64,000 nt of DNA from [Bacillus] enclensis (GCF_001456935.1 NZ_KQ758482.1:600249-664248), one strand, 5' to 3'. Positions 1 to 8,221 are shown, numbered from the stretch's first letter. Notes: generated by a model not told the origin, from the sequence alone. Made by a program: numbers and translations.

Positions 1-173
1 ATTGCAGCACGTTTGATATGAAAAAATTCAAGGGATTTATTGATAAAGCATTCAAGGAAACGGGCGGTTCTTACAAATTGCTGGAGGAATACTCCTTGCC
101 TGAGGACTTCAAGACCATCAATCAATACAAGCAGGGCGACTATTTAAAAGTGGTATTCATCAAGAAATACTGA
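1..173 (+). CDS. C-terminal end of a class I SAM-dependent (rRNA) methyltransferase, partial
   Basis: An open frame enters from the left edge and ends at TGA 171-173, giving about 56 residues that finish GDYLKVVFIKKY. The fragment begins CSTFDMKKFKGFI, which resembles the post-catalytic segment of RlmI/YwbD-like 23S rRNA methyltransferases, where a Cys-Ser stretch follows the SAM-binding core and the protein ends in a hydrophobic YLKV(V/L)F strand. The SAM-binding part lies outside the window, so the assignment rests on this short end and is tentative. A U-tailed hairpin follows within ten bases, so this is the last gene of its transcript. Confidence 0.5.
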   Translation, partial: CSTFDMKKFKGFIDKAFKETGGSYKLLEEYSLPEDFKTINQYKQGDYLKVVFIKKY

Positions 174-179
174 GTTTGA

Positions 180-213
180 GGGAAGTTTCATTTGAAACTT
201 CCTTTTCTTTTTC
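180..213 (+). terminator. Intrinsic terminator after the methyltransferase
   Basis: A perfect ten-base stem (GGAAGTTTCA / TGAAACTTCC, 181-190 and 193-202) is followed by a T-rich tail at 203-213. It starts about eight bases after the stop codon. Confidence 0.85.
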
Positions 214-218
214 TATGT

Positions 219-384
219 GGTTCTTTTCGTATACTTTGTTGCTATACCTGAACTTGGGTATTTTCGGGTTGTCCACCCGTCTCTTGTTGAAGCTTGAGTT
301 CGAAAAGAGCACGTCCAAAGCTGTATTAAGGTTATAAACCTATATACAAAAAGAAATAATCTTTTAGAAAACAGCTTTAAATGA
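219..384 (+). repeat. Repeat family C, copy 1
   Basis: A non-coding block of about 165 bases whose first part is bounded by an inverted repeat (TTCTTTTCG at 221-229, CGAAAAGAGC at 301-310). A second inverted pair follows (AAAGCTGT / ACAGCTTT, about 316 and 371). The same order of blocks, including TTTTAGAAAACAGC near the end, recurs on the minus strand at 26385-26562. It begins directly after the U-tract of the preceding terminator. No coding potential is apparent. Confidence 0.75.
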
Positions 385-464
385 AAATTACGGGTCATGA
401 TGGGTAAACTTGTATACGACAATATGTTTTCTAAATGACACAGGAAATTTCCCGTAATTCAACA

Positions 465-502
465 GAGGAAATAATGACAGAATAATCTGTCATTATTTCC
501 TC
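465..502. other. Perfect 17-bp hairpin without U-tract
   Basis: GAGGAAATAATGACAGA (465-481) and its exact complement (486-502) flank a four-base ATAA loop. No T-run follows on either side, so it does not look like a normal terminator. It lies about 65 bases before the HAD phosphatase gene and could be a structured leader, an operator or an RNA-stability hairpin. A smaller palindrome, GGAAATTTCC, lies just before it at 443-452. Confidence 0.6.
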
Positions 503-566
503 GGAAACCGCAAGAAGCGACAAATGTTATGGGGCATTGTAGAAATCTATCGAATATGGGGTGTTA

Positions 567-1094
567 ATGTTGAATAAAGCAATATTTCTGGATCGTGACG
601 GGGTCATCAATGAAGTGAAAACAAAAAGAGTGAAGTTCGTGAACAAGCCGGAACAGTTTTATTTCCTCGAAGGTGTGAAAGAAGCAGTTACATTATTATC
701 CGATGAAGGATATATGTTGTTTGTCGTGACGAATCAAGGCGGCGTCGGTCTTGGATACTTATCTCATGGGCATCTGGAGCAGATTCATGACTTTATGGTA
801 GGAGAACTTGAAACGGCAGGCGGGAAGATTCATGAAGTTTCATGCTGCACCCATAAGCCCCATGAAGGCTGTGCATGCAGGAAACCTGAGCCGGGCATGA
901 TTTTGGATCTTGCTGAAAAATACGATCTGGACCTTGATTCCTCCTATATGATCGGCGACAGGGAACCTGACATCGAGGCCGGGCGTAAAGCCGGATGCAA
1001 GACCATTTTGATCTCCGGCTCCCCTTCCCCTCTCTATGGTGCCGATTACGTATTTCCCTCGTTAAAAGAAGCGGCTGACTTCATAATAGAGTGA
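567..1094 (+). CDS. HAD-IIIA phosphatase, GmhB/histidinol-phosphatase-like
   Basis: This 175-residue cytoplasmic hydrolase has the full HAD motif set: FLDRDGVIN with the nucleophile and acid/base aspartates near the N-terminus, VTNQGG (motif II), and KPEPGM (motif III) followed by GDREPDIEAG (motif IV). A Cys/His-rich loop, CTHKPHEGCACRKP, matches the zinc loop of D-glycero-manno-heptose-1,7-bisphosphate 7-phosphatases. Many Bacillaceae carry this family without making heptose lipopolysaccharide, so the substrate is uncertain. An in-frame GTG at 561 is possible, but ATG 567 is better spaced from the GGGG stretch at 557-561. The gene stands alone and ends in a terminator. Confidence 0.8.
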   Translation: MLNKAIFLDRDGVINEVKTKRVKFVNKPEQFYFLEGVKEAVTLLSDEGYMLFVVTNQGGVGLGYLSHGHLEQIHDFMVGELETAGGKIHEVSCCTHKPHEGCACRKPEPGMILDLAEKYDLDLDSSYMIGDREPDIEAGRKAGCKTILISGSPSPLYGADYVFPSLKEAADFIIE

Positions 1095-1102
1095 TGTGCT
1101 GT

Positions 1103-1135
1103 ATCCCCTCTCTTTTCAGGGGATGCTTTTTTTTG
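1103..1135 (+). terminator. Intrinsic terminator after the HAD phosphatase
   Basis: Stem ATCCCCT / AGGGGAT (1103-1109 and 1118-1124) is followed by GC and eight T residues. It starts nine bases after the stop codon. Confidence 0.9.
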
Positions 1136-1251
1136 CCACCGCAGCCTGAAATGCTTATCACACCGCACATTCCCTTCCTGTTTTATCGTTTACCTATTGG
1201 GGAATTCTATGATAGAGTACTATGGAATGATTTCTAAAAGGAGGGATACAT

Positions 1252-3165
1252 TTGGAGCAGCATGAACTGTTGGAAATCGTTAAAAACGTATATCCATTTG
1301 ATGTACTGACAGAAGATCAACTGCATTATATTATTTCAGGTTCAAAATATACAACCTTTAAAAAAGGGGAATTTCTCTTTCATGAAGATGAGACGGTAGA
1401 GGAACTGGATATTTATTTTCTTGTTTCCGGACTTGCGAAAAATGTCCTTCACCGTTCAAGCGGAAAACAATATTCATTGCGCTTCTACTACCCAGGTGAT
1501 CTGATCGGGATCATGATCATGCTGACAAGCGGGGAAATGACGTTCTCTGTTCAGGCTATGGAAAATTGCAATGTCTTCCGGATTCAGAAAAGCAGGCTCC
1601 TCGATATCATGACGAGGAATAATGATTTTTCAAAAATCATCTTTGAAAGCATCGGAAACCGCATGAAGACGCTTTATGACGAAATCAAATCGAAATCCTC
1701 CGACCAGGATGATGAAAATATCACGCTTTTCCGGACCAAGGTACATAATCTGATGGACTCCCCTTCTTTCATTCATGAAGAGGACTCGATTCTAGAAGCT
1801 GCAAACGTGATGAAAGACAGGGATACATACGGGCTCGTCGTCGTGGATTCAGATAAAACCTTAAAAGGGATTCTCACGCAGAGGGAAATCCTCTCCTATA
1901 TCACCGAACCCGACCGGCGGGAAAAAGTGAAAGACTGGATGAAGAGGAATCCTTTCTGGATCCGGGATGAATCCTTTGCTTATGAAGCACTCTCTTATTT
2001 TAAGCATGAAGAAGTAGATTTCGTTCCGATCATGCGGAATGATGCCGTTGTAGGTGTATTGACAAGTACCTCTTTCTTGAATATCCAGGATTCCAACTAC
2101 CTGGATTTATCGTACCGCATCCAAAAAGCGGTTAAAAATGAAGACCTGGTTCAGCTTGCAACCGTTAAAAGTGAGACGTTCCAGCAATTCATCGGAGACC
2201 TCCTCCTCCAGGAAAGCCCCGGTTATGATGTATGTGAGGTAATCAGCAACTATAATGACCGCCTGCACAGGAAAATCATACAATTGACGGAGAAGGAGAT
2301 GCGAGAAGAAGGATACGGACGCTCTCCGATCAATTACTGCTTCATCGTCATGGGAAGCCAGGGCCGGAGTGAGCAGGGATTCCACACCGACCAGGATAAC
2401 GGAATCATCCTTGACGATTACAGCCATTTATCTGACACTAAAAGAGTGGATTCATACTTCCAGGCATTCACCGAAAAATTAAATCAAAAGCTTGATGCAT
2501 GCGGATTCCCTGAATGCACAGGCGGAATCATGGCAAAGGAGCAAAAGTGGAAGCGGTCTTATACCGATTGGAAAAAAGCAATCGATGATTGGCTGCATGA
2601 AATTGACGCGCAGGAAGTGCAGAACACGACCATGTTCTATGATTTCCGTCCGATATATGGGGATTATTCAATTGCAGAGGAAATCCGCCGTTATCTTGCC
2701 GAAAAATCAAAACGTTCACTCAGCATGCAGCAGCTTTTGAGAAAAGACGCCCTACGCTTCAAGCTCCCTGTCGGACCACTTGGGAGGGTCAATCTTAAGC
2801 CGAAAAACCACTTATTCAACATTAAGAAATCCGGCCTCATGCAAATCGTCAACATGATTCGGATCCACTGCGTCAAATATGGGGTTAAAGAAGTGAATAC
2901 CATCAAAAGGGTGAATGCACTGAAGAACATGCAGGCTTTCCACCCCAGGGATGCCGAAAATGTCAAATTGGCCATGCATATTCTGTTAACCCTGCGTACA
3001 CGGCAGAATCTTAAAGAGTTAAAAGAAGGCAAACCGCTCAGCAATGATATTGATGTACGTGAATTATCAAAAGATGAACGGCAAAGATTGAAGGAAGCCA
3101 TCCAGATTGCAAACCGATTACAGCAAGTGATGGAAATAAGCTTTAACAGAAATCGGGTGGTCTGA
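1252..3165 (+). CDS. cNMP-binding / CBS / DUF294 nucleotidyltransferase-like signalling protein
   Basis: A 637-residue cytoplasmic protein. A CRP-type cyclic-nucleotide-binding fold spans about residues 15-130 (FKKGEFLFHEDE, then PGDLIGIMI). A pair of CBS domains follows at about 165-285. A GlnD-like nucleotidyltransferase domain carries GSQGRSEQGF followed by TDQDNG near residues 367-385, and a helical DUF294_C tail closes the protein. This architecture is known from many bacteria as a putative nucleotidyltransferase, but the reaction is not established. The start is TTG 1252, eight bases after AAAAGGAGGG. The stop overlaps the next start by one base, so it is co-translated with the exonuclease gene. 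Confidence 0.85.
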   Translation: MEQHELLEIVKNVYPFDVLTEDQLHYIISGSKYTTFKKGEFLFHEDETVEELDIYFLVSGLAKNVLHRSSGKQYSLRFYYPGDLIGIMIMLTSGEMTFSVQAMENCNVFRIQKSRLLDIMTRNNDFSKIIFESIGNRMKTLYDEIKSKSSDQDDENITLFRTKVHNLMDSPSFIHEEDSILEAANVMKDRDTYGLVVVDSDKTLKGILTQREILSYITEPDRREKVKDWMKRNPFWIRDESFAYEALSYFKHEEVDFVPIMRNDAVVGVLTSTSFLNIQDSNYLDLSYRIQKAVKNEDLVQLATVKSETFQQFIGDLLLQESPGYDVCEVISNYNDRLHRKIIQLTEKEMREEGYGRSPINYCFIVMGSQGRSEQGFHTDQDNGIILDDYSHLSDTKRVDSYFQAFTEKLNQKLDACGFPECTGGIMAKEQKWKRSYTDWKKAIDDWLHEIDAQEVQNTTMFYDFRPIYGDYSIAEEIRRYLAEKSKRSLSMQQLLRKDALRFKLPVGPLGRVNLKPKNHLFNIKKSGLMQIVNMIRIHCVKYGVKEVNTIKRVNALKNMQAFHPRDAENVKLAMHILLTLRTRQNLKELKEGKPLSNDIDVRELSKDERQRLKEAIQIANRLQQVMEISFNRNRVV

Positions 3166-3908
3166 TGAATGATATCGGAATTAATGTAGGCTTTCGGATC
3201 ATAAAATATTATTTATGGCAGCAGTTCTTCTTCCGTGCCCAGTTACGGGAAGAAAAAGCACGGCCGTCTTACTACAAAATCTCCGAAACCTTAAAAGAAT
3301 TTGAAAATGAAAAATTCACTTTCCAGAAGAAACACTTGAATGATTGCACGTTCACTATTTTCGACCTTGAGACGACAGGATTCTTTCCCGAAGTCGGGGA
3401 TGAAATCATTTCAATCGGAGCCGTGAAGTTTTTCAATGGGTCTGTACAGGAAAAAGAAACCTTTTATAAAGTCATCGACCCGCTTCAAACGGTGTCCAGA
3501 GAAACCAAAAAATTCACGGGTCTGAGAAGGAAGGATTTCAAGCATGCTGTAAAATTCCCTGTCGGATTGAAGCAGTTCCTTGAATTCGCCAAGGGCACGA
3601 TTTTGGTGGCCCATCCAGCCAGTTTTGATATCAATTTCCTCCAAAAGCGTGTGAATAAATGGGAACTCCCCTCGTTCTATCCCGAATACATCGATTCATT
3701 CGCGCTTGCAAATGCATTGATGCAGAGGAATGACTGTTATTTGGATGCTATGGTAGCGAAATTTGGAATTAGAAAAAGGACCCGCCACCATGCACTGAAT
3801 GATGCCATCATGACAGCTGAATTATTTGAGGAACTGCTTAAGCTTTGCCATCAGCAAGGTGTGCATTCTGTTCAAGCATTGCATGAGTGTATTGATGGCC
3901 ATGAATGA
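3165..3908 (+). CDS. DEDDh 3'-5' exonuclease, DNA polymerase III epsilon-like
   Basis: A 247-residue exonuclease with the three DEDDh motifs: FDLETTG (about 65-71), LVAHPASFDINFL (about 147-159) and HHALNDAIMTAEL (about 208-220). These hold the metal-binding Asp/Glu residues and the catalytic His. An N-terminal extension of about 60 residues precedes the catalytic core and has no recognisable motif. There is no BRCT or helicase domain, so it is a stand-alone DnaQ-like enzyme, not the replicative proofreader. Its ATG overlaps the stop of the DUF294 protein (TGATG), implying the two act together. The nucleic-acid or nucleotide substrate is unknown. Confidence 0.85.
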   Translation: MNDIGINVGFRIIKYYLWQQFFFRAQLREEKARPSYYKISETLKEFENEKFTFQKKHLNDCTFTIFDLETTGFFPEVGDEIISIGAVKFFNGSVQEKETFYKVIDPLQTVSRETKKFTGLRRKDFKHAVKFPVGLKQFLEFAKGTILVAHPASFDINFLQKRVNKWELPSFYPEYIDSFALANALMQRNDCYLDAMVAKFGIRKRTRHHALNDAIMTAELFEELLKLCHQQGVHSVQALHECIDGHE

Positions 3909-3927
3909 ACTTTTTCAATTAACAAAA

Positions 3928-3956
3928 AAACTCCCCGAAGATTAATCGGGGAGTCC
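3928..3956. terminator. Bidirectional terminator between the exonuclease gene and proA
   Basis: CTCCCCGA (3931-3938) pairs with TCGGGGAG (3946-3953). A run of A precedes the stem, giving a U-tail for minus-strand transcripts. The genes converge here. Confidence 0.75.
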
Positions 3957-3966
3957 TGCTTTGTTA

Positions 3967-5229
3967 TTATCGGATTTGACCTGTACCATGCATCATATAT
4001 TTGATTGTTGTCAATGCAGGGAGACCCATTGGTCCTCTTGCATGCAATTTCTGTGTGGATATGCCGATTTCTGCACCGAAGCCCAATGCTCCTCCGTCAG
4101 TGAAACGGGTGGATGCATTATGATAGAGTGCTGCTGCATCGACAAGCGTCATGAACCTTTTAGCCGTTTCTTCATTTTCAGTCACGATCGCTTCTGAATG
4201 TTTTGTGCCATATTGTTCGATATGGTCAACTGCATCATCAAGATTTCCAACGACCTTCACTGCGATATCAAGGCTTAAATATTCGTTCGCCCAGTCTTCT
4301 TCACCAGCAGGCTTGGCACCGTCAATAGCAGCTGTTACTTTTTCATCTCCATGGATAGAAACATTATATCCAGCCAATTTTTCAGTTAATGCATCTTTGT
4401 GTTCATTGAACCATTCTTCATGAATGATGACTGTTTCAGCTGCATTACACACAGCGGGACGATCAGTCTTGGCGTTGATGAGGATGTTTAATGCCTTCTC
4501 CACATCAGCCTCTTTATCAATATAAATGTGGCAATTTCCTACGCCAGTCTCAAGCACTGGCACTGTCGCATTATTGACGACTGCATTGATAAGGGCACCG
4601 CCGCCGCGTGGAATCAACACATCGATATGCTCCTTCATGGTAAACAGTTCATTCGCTGCTTCACGGTCTGTCGTATTAATGAACTGGACCGCTTCTTTAG
4701 GGATGTCTGTCTGTTCCAATGCATCATGCATGACGTCTACAATCGCTTTGTTGGAAGTGATGGCATTCGAACCGCCTTTGAGTACGATTGCATTTCCTGA
4801 TTTCAATGCAAGCCCTGTTGCATCCACTGTCACATTTGGACGGGCTTCATAAATCATACCGATCACACCCAGGGGTACGGTCACCTTTTGCACCTGAAGC
4901 TGGTTTTCAAGGGTCCAGTCTGAAACAACCTTGCCAGTCGGATCTTCCAGGTCAGCGACTTGTCTGAGTCCGTTAGCGAAATCTTCCACTCGTTCTTTCG
5001 TCAATGAAAGACGATCCATGAATGCTTCTTCGAATCCTTTTTCGCGTCCTCTTTGCAGATCTTTTTCGTTTTCATCCAGAATGGTCTGGTAGTTTGCATC
5101 CAGGTGATCGGCAAGTTTATGCAATGCTTTGTTTTTTTGTTCGGTTGTCAGTAAGCTTAGTGTTTTTGCAGCTTTTTTTGCCATCATTGCTTGTTTTTTT
5201 ACATCAGTTTTTTCGATTGTTAAAGTCAT
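3967..5229 (-). CDS. proA: Gamma-glutamyl phosphate reductase
   Basis: A 420-residue NADPH-dependent enzyme that reduces glutamyl 5-phosphate to glutamate semialdehyde, the second step of proline synthesis. Aldehyde-dehydrogenase-type features are present: the Rossmann region with VIGMIYEARPNVT, GGSNAI, and the catalytic cysteine in RPAVCNAAET near residue 261. PRGGGALINAVV and ETGVGNCHIY are also typical of ProA. ATG 5229 lies five bases after AGGAGGC; an in-frame TTG three bases earlier would be too close to that site. It is the last gene of the proC-proB-proA series but is separated from proB by a 134-bp repeat, which is unusual for proBA. Confidence 0.97.
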   Translation of the reverse strand: MTLTIEKTDVKKQAMMAKKAAKTLSLLTTEQKNKALHKLADHLDANYQTILDENEKDLQRGREKGFEEAFMDRLSLTKERVEDFANGLRQVADLEDPTGKVVSDWTLENQLQVQKVTVPLGVIGMIYEARPNVTVDATGLALKSGNAIVLKGGSNAITSNKAIVDVMHDALEQTDIPKEAVQFINTTDREAANELFTMKEHIDVLIPRGGGALINAVVNNATVPVLETGVGNCHIYIDKEADVEKALNILINAKTDRPAVCNAAETVIIHEEWFNEHKDALTEKLAGYNVSIHGDEKVTAAIDGAKPAGEEDWANEYLSLDIAVKVVGNLDDAVDHIEQYGTKHSEAIVTENEETAKRFMTLVDAAALYHNASTRFTDGGALGFGAEIGISTQKLHARGPMGLPALTTIKYMMHGTGQIR

Positions 5230-5286
5230 CAAATGCCTCCTGTTATAGTTTAAAATACCATTTGTCTCTGTTTAAGCCTTCTTTAG

Positions 5287-5420
5287 ACCGCTGTTGATTT
5301 CCGTGCAAGACTTCGCTTTCCGCGGGCGGATGGGGAGCCTCCTCGGCTTCGTTACCGGGGTCTCCCCTACTCCGCATTTCCCGCAGGAGTCTGCGACTTG
5401 CACTCCAATCAACCGCTGGT
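5287..5420 (-). repeat. Repeat family A, uninterrupted copy between proB and proA
   Basis: Read on the minus strand it begins CCAGCGGTTGATTGGAG and ends TTCCGTGCACGGAAATC-like with imperfect inverted ends: GATTGGAGTGCAAG against GATTTCCGTGCAAG. Inner arms CCTGCGGGA and TTCCGCGGG also pair, so the RNA would form one long hairpin. This copy lacks the nested B block found in four others. It fills most of the proB-proA gap and has no terminator hairpin beside it. Confidence 0.85.
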
Positions 5421-5498
5421 AAAGAACTGTTATAAAGTCAAAGAATCGTAAAAATCATGCTCAGGATTCACATACCTGAAAATCAATGTTTATTTAGC

Positions 5499-6614
5499 TT
5501 ACACCCCAACCGGGATTGGTACTTCGATGTGGCAGACGAGGTGGTCGATTTCTACGGCGATTTGGTCGTCTTTGATTTCGGATGGGTTTTTGAGCTGGCC
5601 TGAACGGAAGTTGACCATTCCTAGTCCGATTTCTTCGTTGTTACTGTCAAGAATCCGAACGACTGCCCCTTTATCGAAGCGTCCTTTTACTGTATAGATA
5701 TCGTTTATCGTCAGGCTTTCTTTTCTTTCAAGGATTCGGTCTTTCGCCTCTAAGTCAATGGTGATTTCACCTTCAGGACCTGAGTTGAATGCGATCCATT
5801 GCTTCTTGGAATCGAGATTCACTGCATCATCTGCAGATTCGAAATACGTACCTTTCGCTGTATGCTGCACAGCGTCATAGATGATGTTCGTATTTCCTGA
5901 TTTACCAAGGAATGCAGGGATTCCGGATGCCATTGTAATTTTGAATGCATCAATTTTAGAACGCATGCCGCCGGTTCCAACCGAACTTCCCGGTTCTCCG
6001 GCCATATCTTCAATGTCCTCACTGATTTCAGTTACACTTTCCAGTAATTCAGCTTCAGGATTCTTGCGCGGATCGGAATCGTATAAACCGTCGATGTCGG
6101 ACAGGATAATCAATTGATCAGCGTCAACCAATGCTGCGACTTTCGCTGAAAGCGTATCGTTGTCTCCGAACTTCAATCGATCTACTGTTACCGTATCATT
6201 TTCGTTTACAATCGGGATGATGCCTCGTTCAAGCAGCACATTGATTGTGTTGCGCGCATTATTATAGCGGTCTTCATCTGAAAAATCACTACGAGTAATC
6301 AGAATTTGAGAAGCAACGTATCCGTGTGAAATAAATAGATCAGAATATGCTTCAATCAATAAACCTTGCCCGATTGCGGCTGCAGCCTGCTTCTCAGGTA
6401 ATGAGCTTGGGCGCGTAAGGCAGCCTAATTTCCTGTAACCGGCAGCCACTGCTCCTGAAGACACAAGTAATACTTCATGGCCGTCATCTTTCAGACGCAC
6501 CACTTCGTCCACCAGGCGTTCGAGCTTCCTTCTGCTCATTTCTCCGTGAAGACTTGTCAAAGAACTGCTTCCAATCTTGATCACAATACGTTTCTGCTTG
6601 TTTTCTTGGGACAT
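5499..6614 (-). CDS. proB: Glutamate 5-kinase
   Basis: A 371-residue kinase that phosphorylates glutamate, the committed and usually feedback-inhibited step of proline synthesis. The amino-acid-kinase domain starts KRIVIKIGSSSLT and has VSSGAVAAG, IVNENDTVTVDRLKFGDND and GTGGMRSKIDA. A C-terminal PUA domain occupies roughly residues 275-355 (FNSGPEGEI, then DKGAVVRILDSNNEEIG). ATG 6614 is preceded by AGGAGT with good spacing; the longer in-frame start at 6656 lies inside the upstream hairpin and is rejected. A terminator-like hairpin ends four bases before the ribosome site, so expression may depend on read-through. Confidence 0.97.
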   Translation of the reverse strand: MSQENKQKRIVIKIGSSSLTSLHGEMSRRKLERLVDEVVRLKDDGHEVLLVSSGAVAAGYRKLGCLTRPSSLPEKQAAAAIGQGLLIEAYSDLFISHGYVASQILITRSDFSDEDRYNNARNTINVLLERGIIPIVNENDTVTVDRLKFGDNDTLSAKVAALVDADQLIILSDIDGLYDSDPRKNPEAELLESVTEISEDIEDMAGEPGSSVGTGGMRSKIDAFKITMASGIPAFLGKSGNTNIIYDAVQHTAKGTYFESADDAVNLDSKKQWIAFNSGPEGEITIDLEAKDRILERKESLTINDIYTVKGRFDKGAVVRILDSNNEEIGLGMVNFRSGQLKNPSEIKDDQIAVEIDHLVCHIEVPIPVGV

Positions 6615-6629
6615 CCAATCACTCCTAGT

Positions 6630-6680
6630 AAAAAGGTCCGCCCCTCGTCCCTTCATTGTGATGAGGGACGGACTTGTATT
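6630..6680 (-). promoter_or_regulatory. Terminator or attenuator in the proC-proB gap
   Basis: On the minus strand GTCCGTCCCTC (6673-6663) pairs with GAGGGGCGGAC (6646-6636), with one G-U pair, followed by five U residues (6634-6630). The U-run ends just before the proB ribosome site at 6626-6621. Inside it GTCCCT can instead pair with AGGGAC, a shorter and mutually exclusive stem. No T-box motif (AGGGTGGnACCGCG) is present. It is either a plain terminator for proC or an attenuator controlling proB. Confidence 0.65.
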
Positions 6681-6746
6681 TCTGTTAAGCTTCGTACATT
6701 TATATAAATGGTAATTTTATATTTGAGGTTTGGTTTTTGTCTTATT

Positions 6747-7592
6747 TTAGTTTGTCACGAGTTGACGGGACTGTAATTCAGAGCTAATTTCCTTCGATCT
6801 TTTTTCTGCTCCTTTTACAGCTTCTGAGATAGCTTTACCTCCGCCGAATTGTGCAAGTGCATCAAGGCCGGCAGCTGTTGTGCCATTAGGGGATGTTACG
6901 TTTTCTCTTAGTTGTGTTGGTGTTTCTTCTCTTTCCAGCATCATTTTGGCAGCCCCGAAAATGGTCTGTGCACCGATTTTCCGTGCCATTTGAGGATCAA
7001 GTCCGGCTTCTGCTCCTGTCTTTTCGATGTGTTCCATTAAATAATAGAAGTAAGCTGGTCCGCTTCCGGCAATCCCTGTGAAAATATCCATCTTACTTTC
7101 ATCGATTACATACACTTCACCGATACTTGATAAAAGTTCTTTCGCATTCATCATATCTTCTTCTGAAGTGAATCTGCCGGCACTGATTGCTGTAGCAGAC
7201 TCTTTAAGCATACTTGACGTATTCGGCATCACGCGGATGACAGATTGACCGCCGGGAAGCTGTTCTTCCATGTGTGATGTCGTGATTCCTGCCAGCACCG
7301 ACATGATGACTGTATCGCTCTTGACGAGATGATTGATTGAATCCAGCGCTTTATCTATATCCTTTGGTTTCATTGCAAGGATGAGGATATCGATTTCGCT
7401 GAACGGAAGTTGATCCTTCAATAATGTGCGTACACCGTACTTTTCATTTATTTCCTGAAGTTTTTCTTTGTTGCTTCGGTTGGAGACAATGATTTGATCC
7501 TTAGCAATCTTTCCACTCTGTACCGTTCCGGAAATCATTGCTTCAGCCATATTACCTGCACCAAGAAAAGCGATTGTTTTATTTTTCAACAA
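6747..7592 (-). CDS. proC: Pyrroline-5-carboxylate reductase
   Basis: A 281-residue NAD(P)H-dependent enzyme for the last step of proline synthesis. The N-terminus KNKTIAFLGAGNMAEAMISG is the Rossmann dinucleotide site (GxGxxxA). ILAMKPKDI, SVLAGI and RVMPNTS follow, and the C-terminal dimerisation helices carry AGSGPAYFYYLMEH and TSPNGTTAAGLDAL, the signature region. The preferred start is TTG 7592, six bases after GGAGTGG. An ATG at 7616 has no ribosome site and would add an unconserved WIFLL stretch. It is the first gene of the proline cluster. Confidence 0.95.
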   Translation of the reverse strand: MLKNKTIAFLGAGNMAEAMISGTVQSGKIAKDQIIVSNRSNKEKLQEINEKYGVRTLLKDQLPFSEIDILILAMKPKDIDKALDSINHLVKSDTVIMSVLAGITTSHMEEQLPGGQSVIRVMPNTSSMLKESATAISAGRFTSEEDMMNAKELLSSIGEVYVIDESKMDIFTGIAGSGPAYFYYLMEHIEKTGAEAGLDPQMARKIGAQTIFGAAKMMLEREETPTQLRENVTSPNGTTAAGLDALAQFGGGKAISEAVKGAEKRSKEISSELQSRQLVTN

Positions 7593-8180
7593 AAATATCC
7601 ACTCCGTTTCTTTCATTTAATAAGGTTGTTTTTCAGTTATGTTTTTATTTTTAATGTTATTTTTTGTTTTCAATGTTTGTTTTGTCCTGTGTTTTGTTCA
7701 CAACGTTTATAATCGTAACACGCTGGTAAATGATATCAAGGCGATATCCGGAAGTAGTAAGGAATACGCCGAAAAAGAAAGTGGAAGCGTTGTCATTCCC
7801 ATTTATGTGGTTCAAATGCCTTCTGAGAGCTTCAAATCACTAATAATCCCGTATAATCAGAATTATTGGATTTACAATTGGGGATTAAGCGGGGTTTTGA
7901 GGGGGTGAGTTGAAGGACTATAGCCGTTTGGTTGGGGAATCTTTTAATTTTGGCCTTTAATCTTCGAATTTTGACCGATAATCTTTTAATTTCGGCTGAT
8001 AATCTTTCGAAACCGGCCAATAATCTTTTAATTTCAGCGATAATTCCGTCACTTGGAAAAATAAGTTAAAAACGACCTCAATATACATTAAGGAAGCGGC
8101 ACACCACAATCAGGCCCGCCAATCACACCTCCACACCTCAATCAACGCCCAAGCACCCAATCATCACCCCACTCTCCTAC
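7593..8180. other. 588-bp gene-free stretch upstream of proC
   Basis: It holds the presumed proC promoter region, the 21-bp tandem repeat at 7938-8045, and A/C-rich sequence up to the terminator of the LCP gene. A hydrophobic open frame at 7639-7908 lacks a ribosome site and looks spurious. I see no T-box or other leader RNA. Confidence 0.6.
7938..8045. repeat. 21-bp degenerate tandem repeat, about five units
   Basis: Five units of the form AATCTTTTAATTTCGGCTGAT follow head to tail with substitutions; each begins AATCTT or AATTCC. Translated on the minus strand the period gives a seven-residue pattern, but no start signal supports translation. A similar array lies at 32960-33082. Confidence 0.75.
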
Positions 8181-8221
8181 AAAAAAATGCACATCAGACA
8201 AAATCGTCCGATGTGCATTCT
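8181..8221 (-). terminator. Terminator of the LCP gene
   Basis: On the minus strand GAATGCACATCGGAC pairs with GTCTGATGTGCATT around a short loop and runs into seven U residues. Confidence 0.9.

Noticed and set aside
6636-6746. T-box leader controlling proB
   Set aside because: The terminator resembles those of T-box leaders, but the AGGGTGGnACCGCG antiterminator motif and room for a specifier stem are missing.
7639-7908. 89-codon hydrophobic frame on the plus strand upstream of proC
   Set aside because: No ribosome site before ATG 7639; the Phe/Val-rich start reflects AT-rich DNA. It could only be revived by conservation data.
7938-8045. Tandem repeat as a CRISPR array
   Set aside because: Units follow directly with no unique spacers, and no cas genes are in the window.
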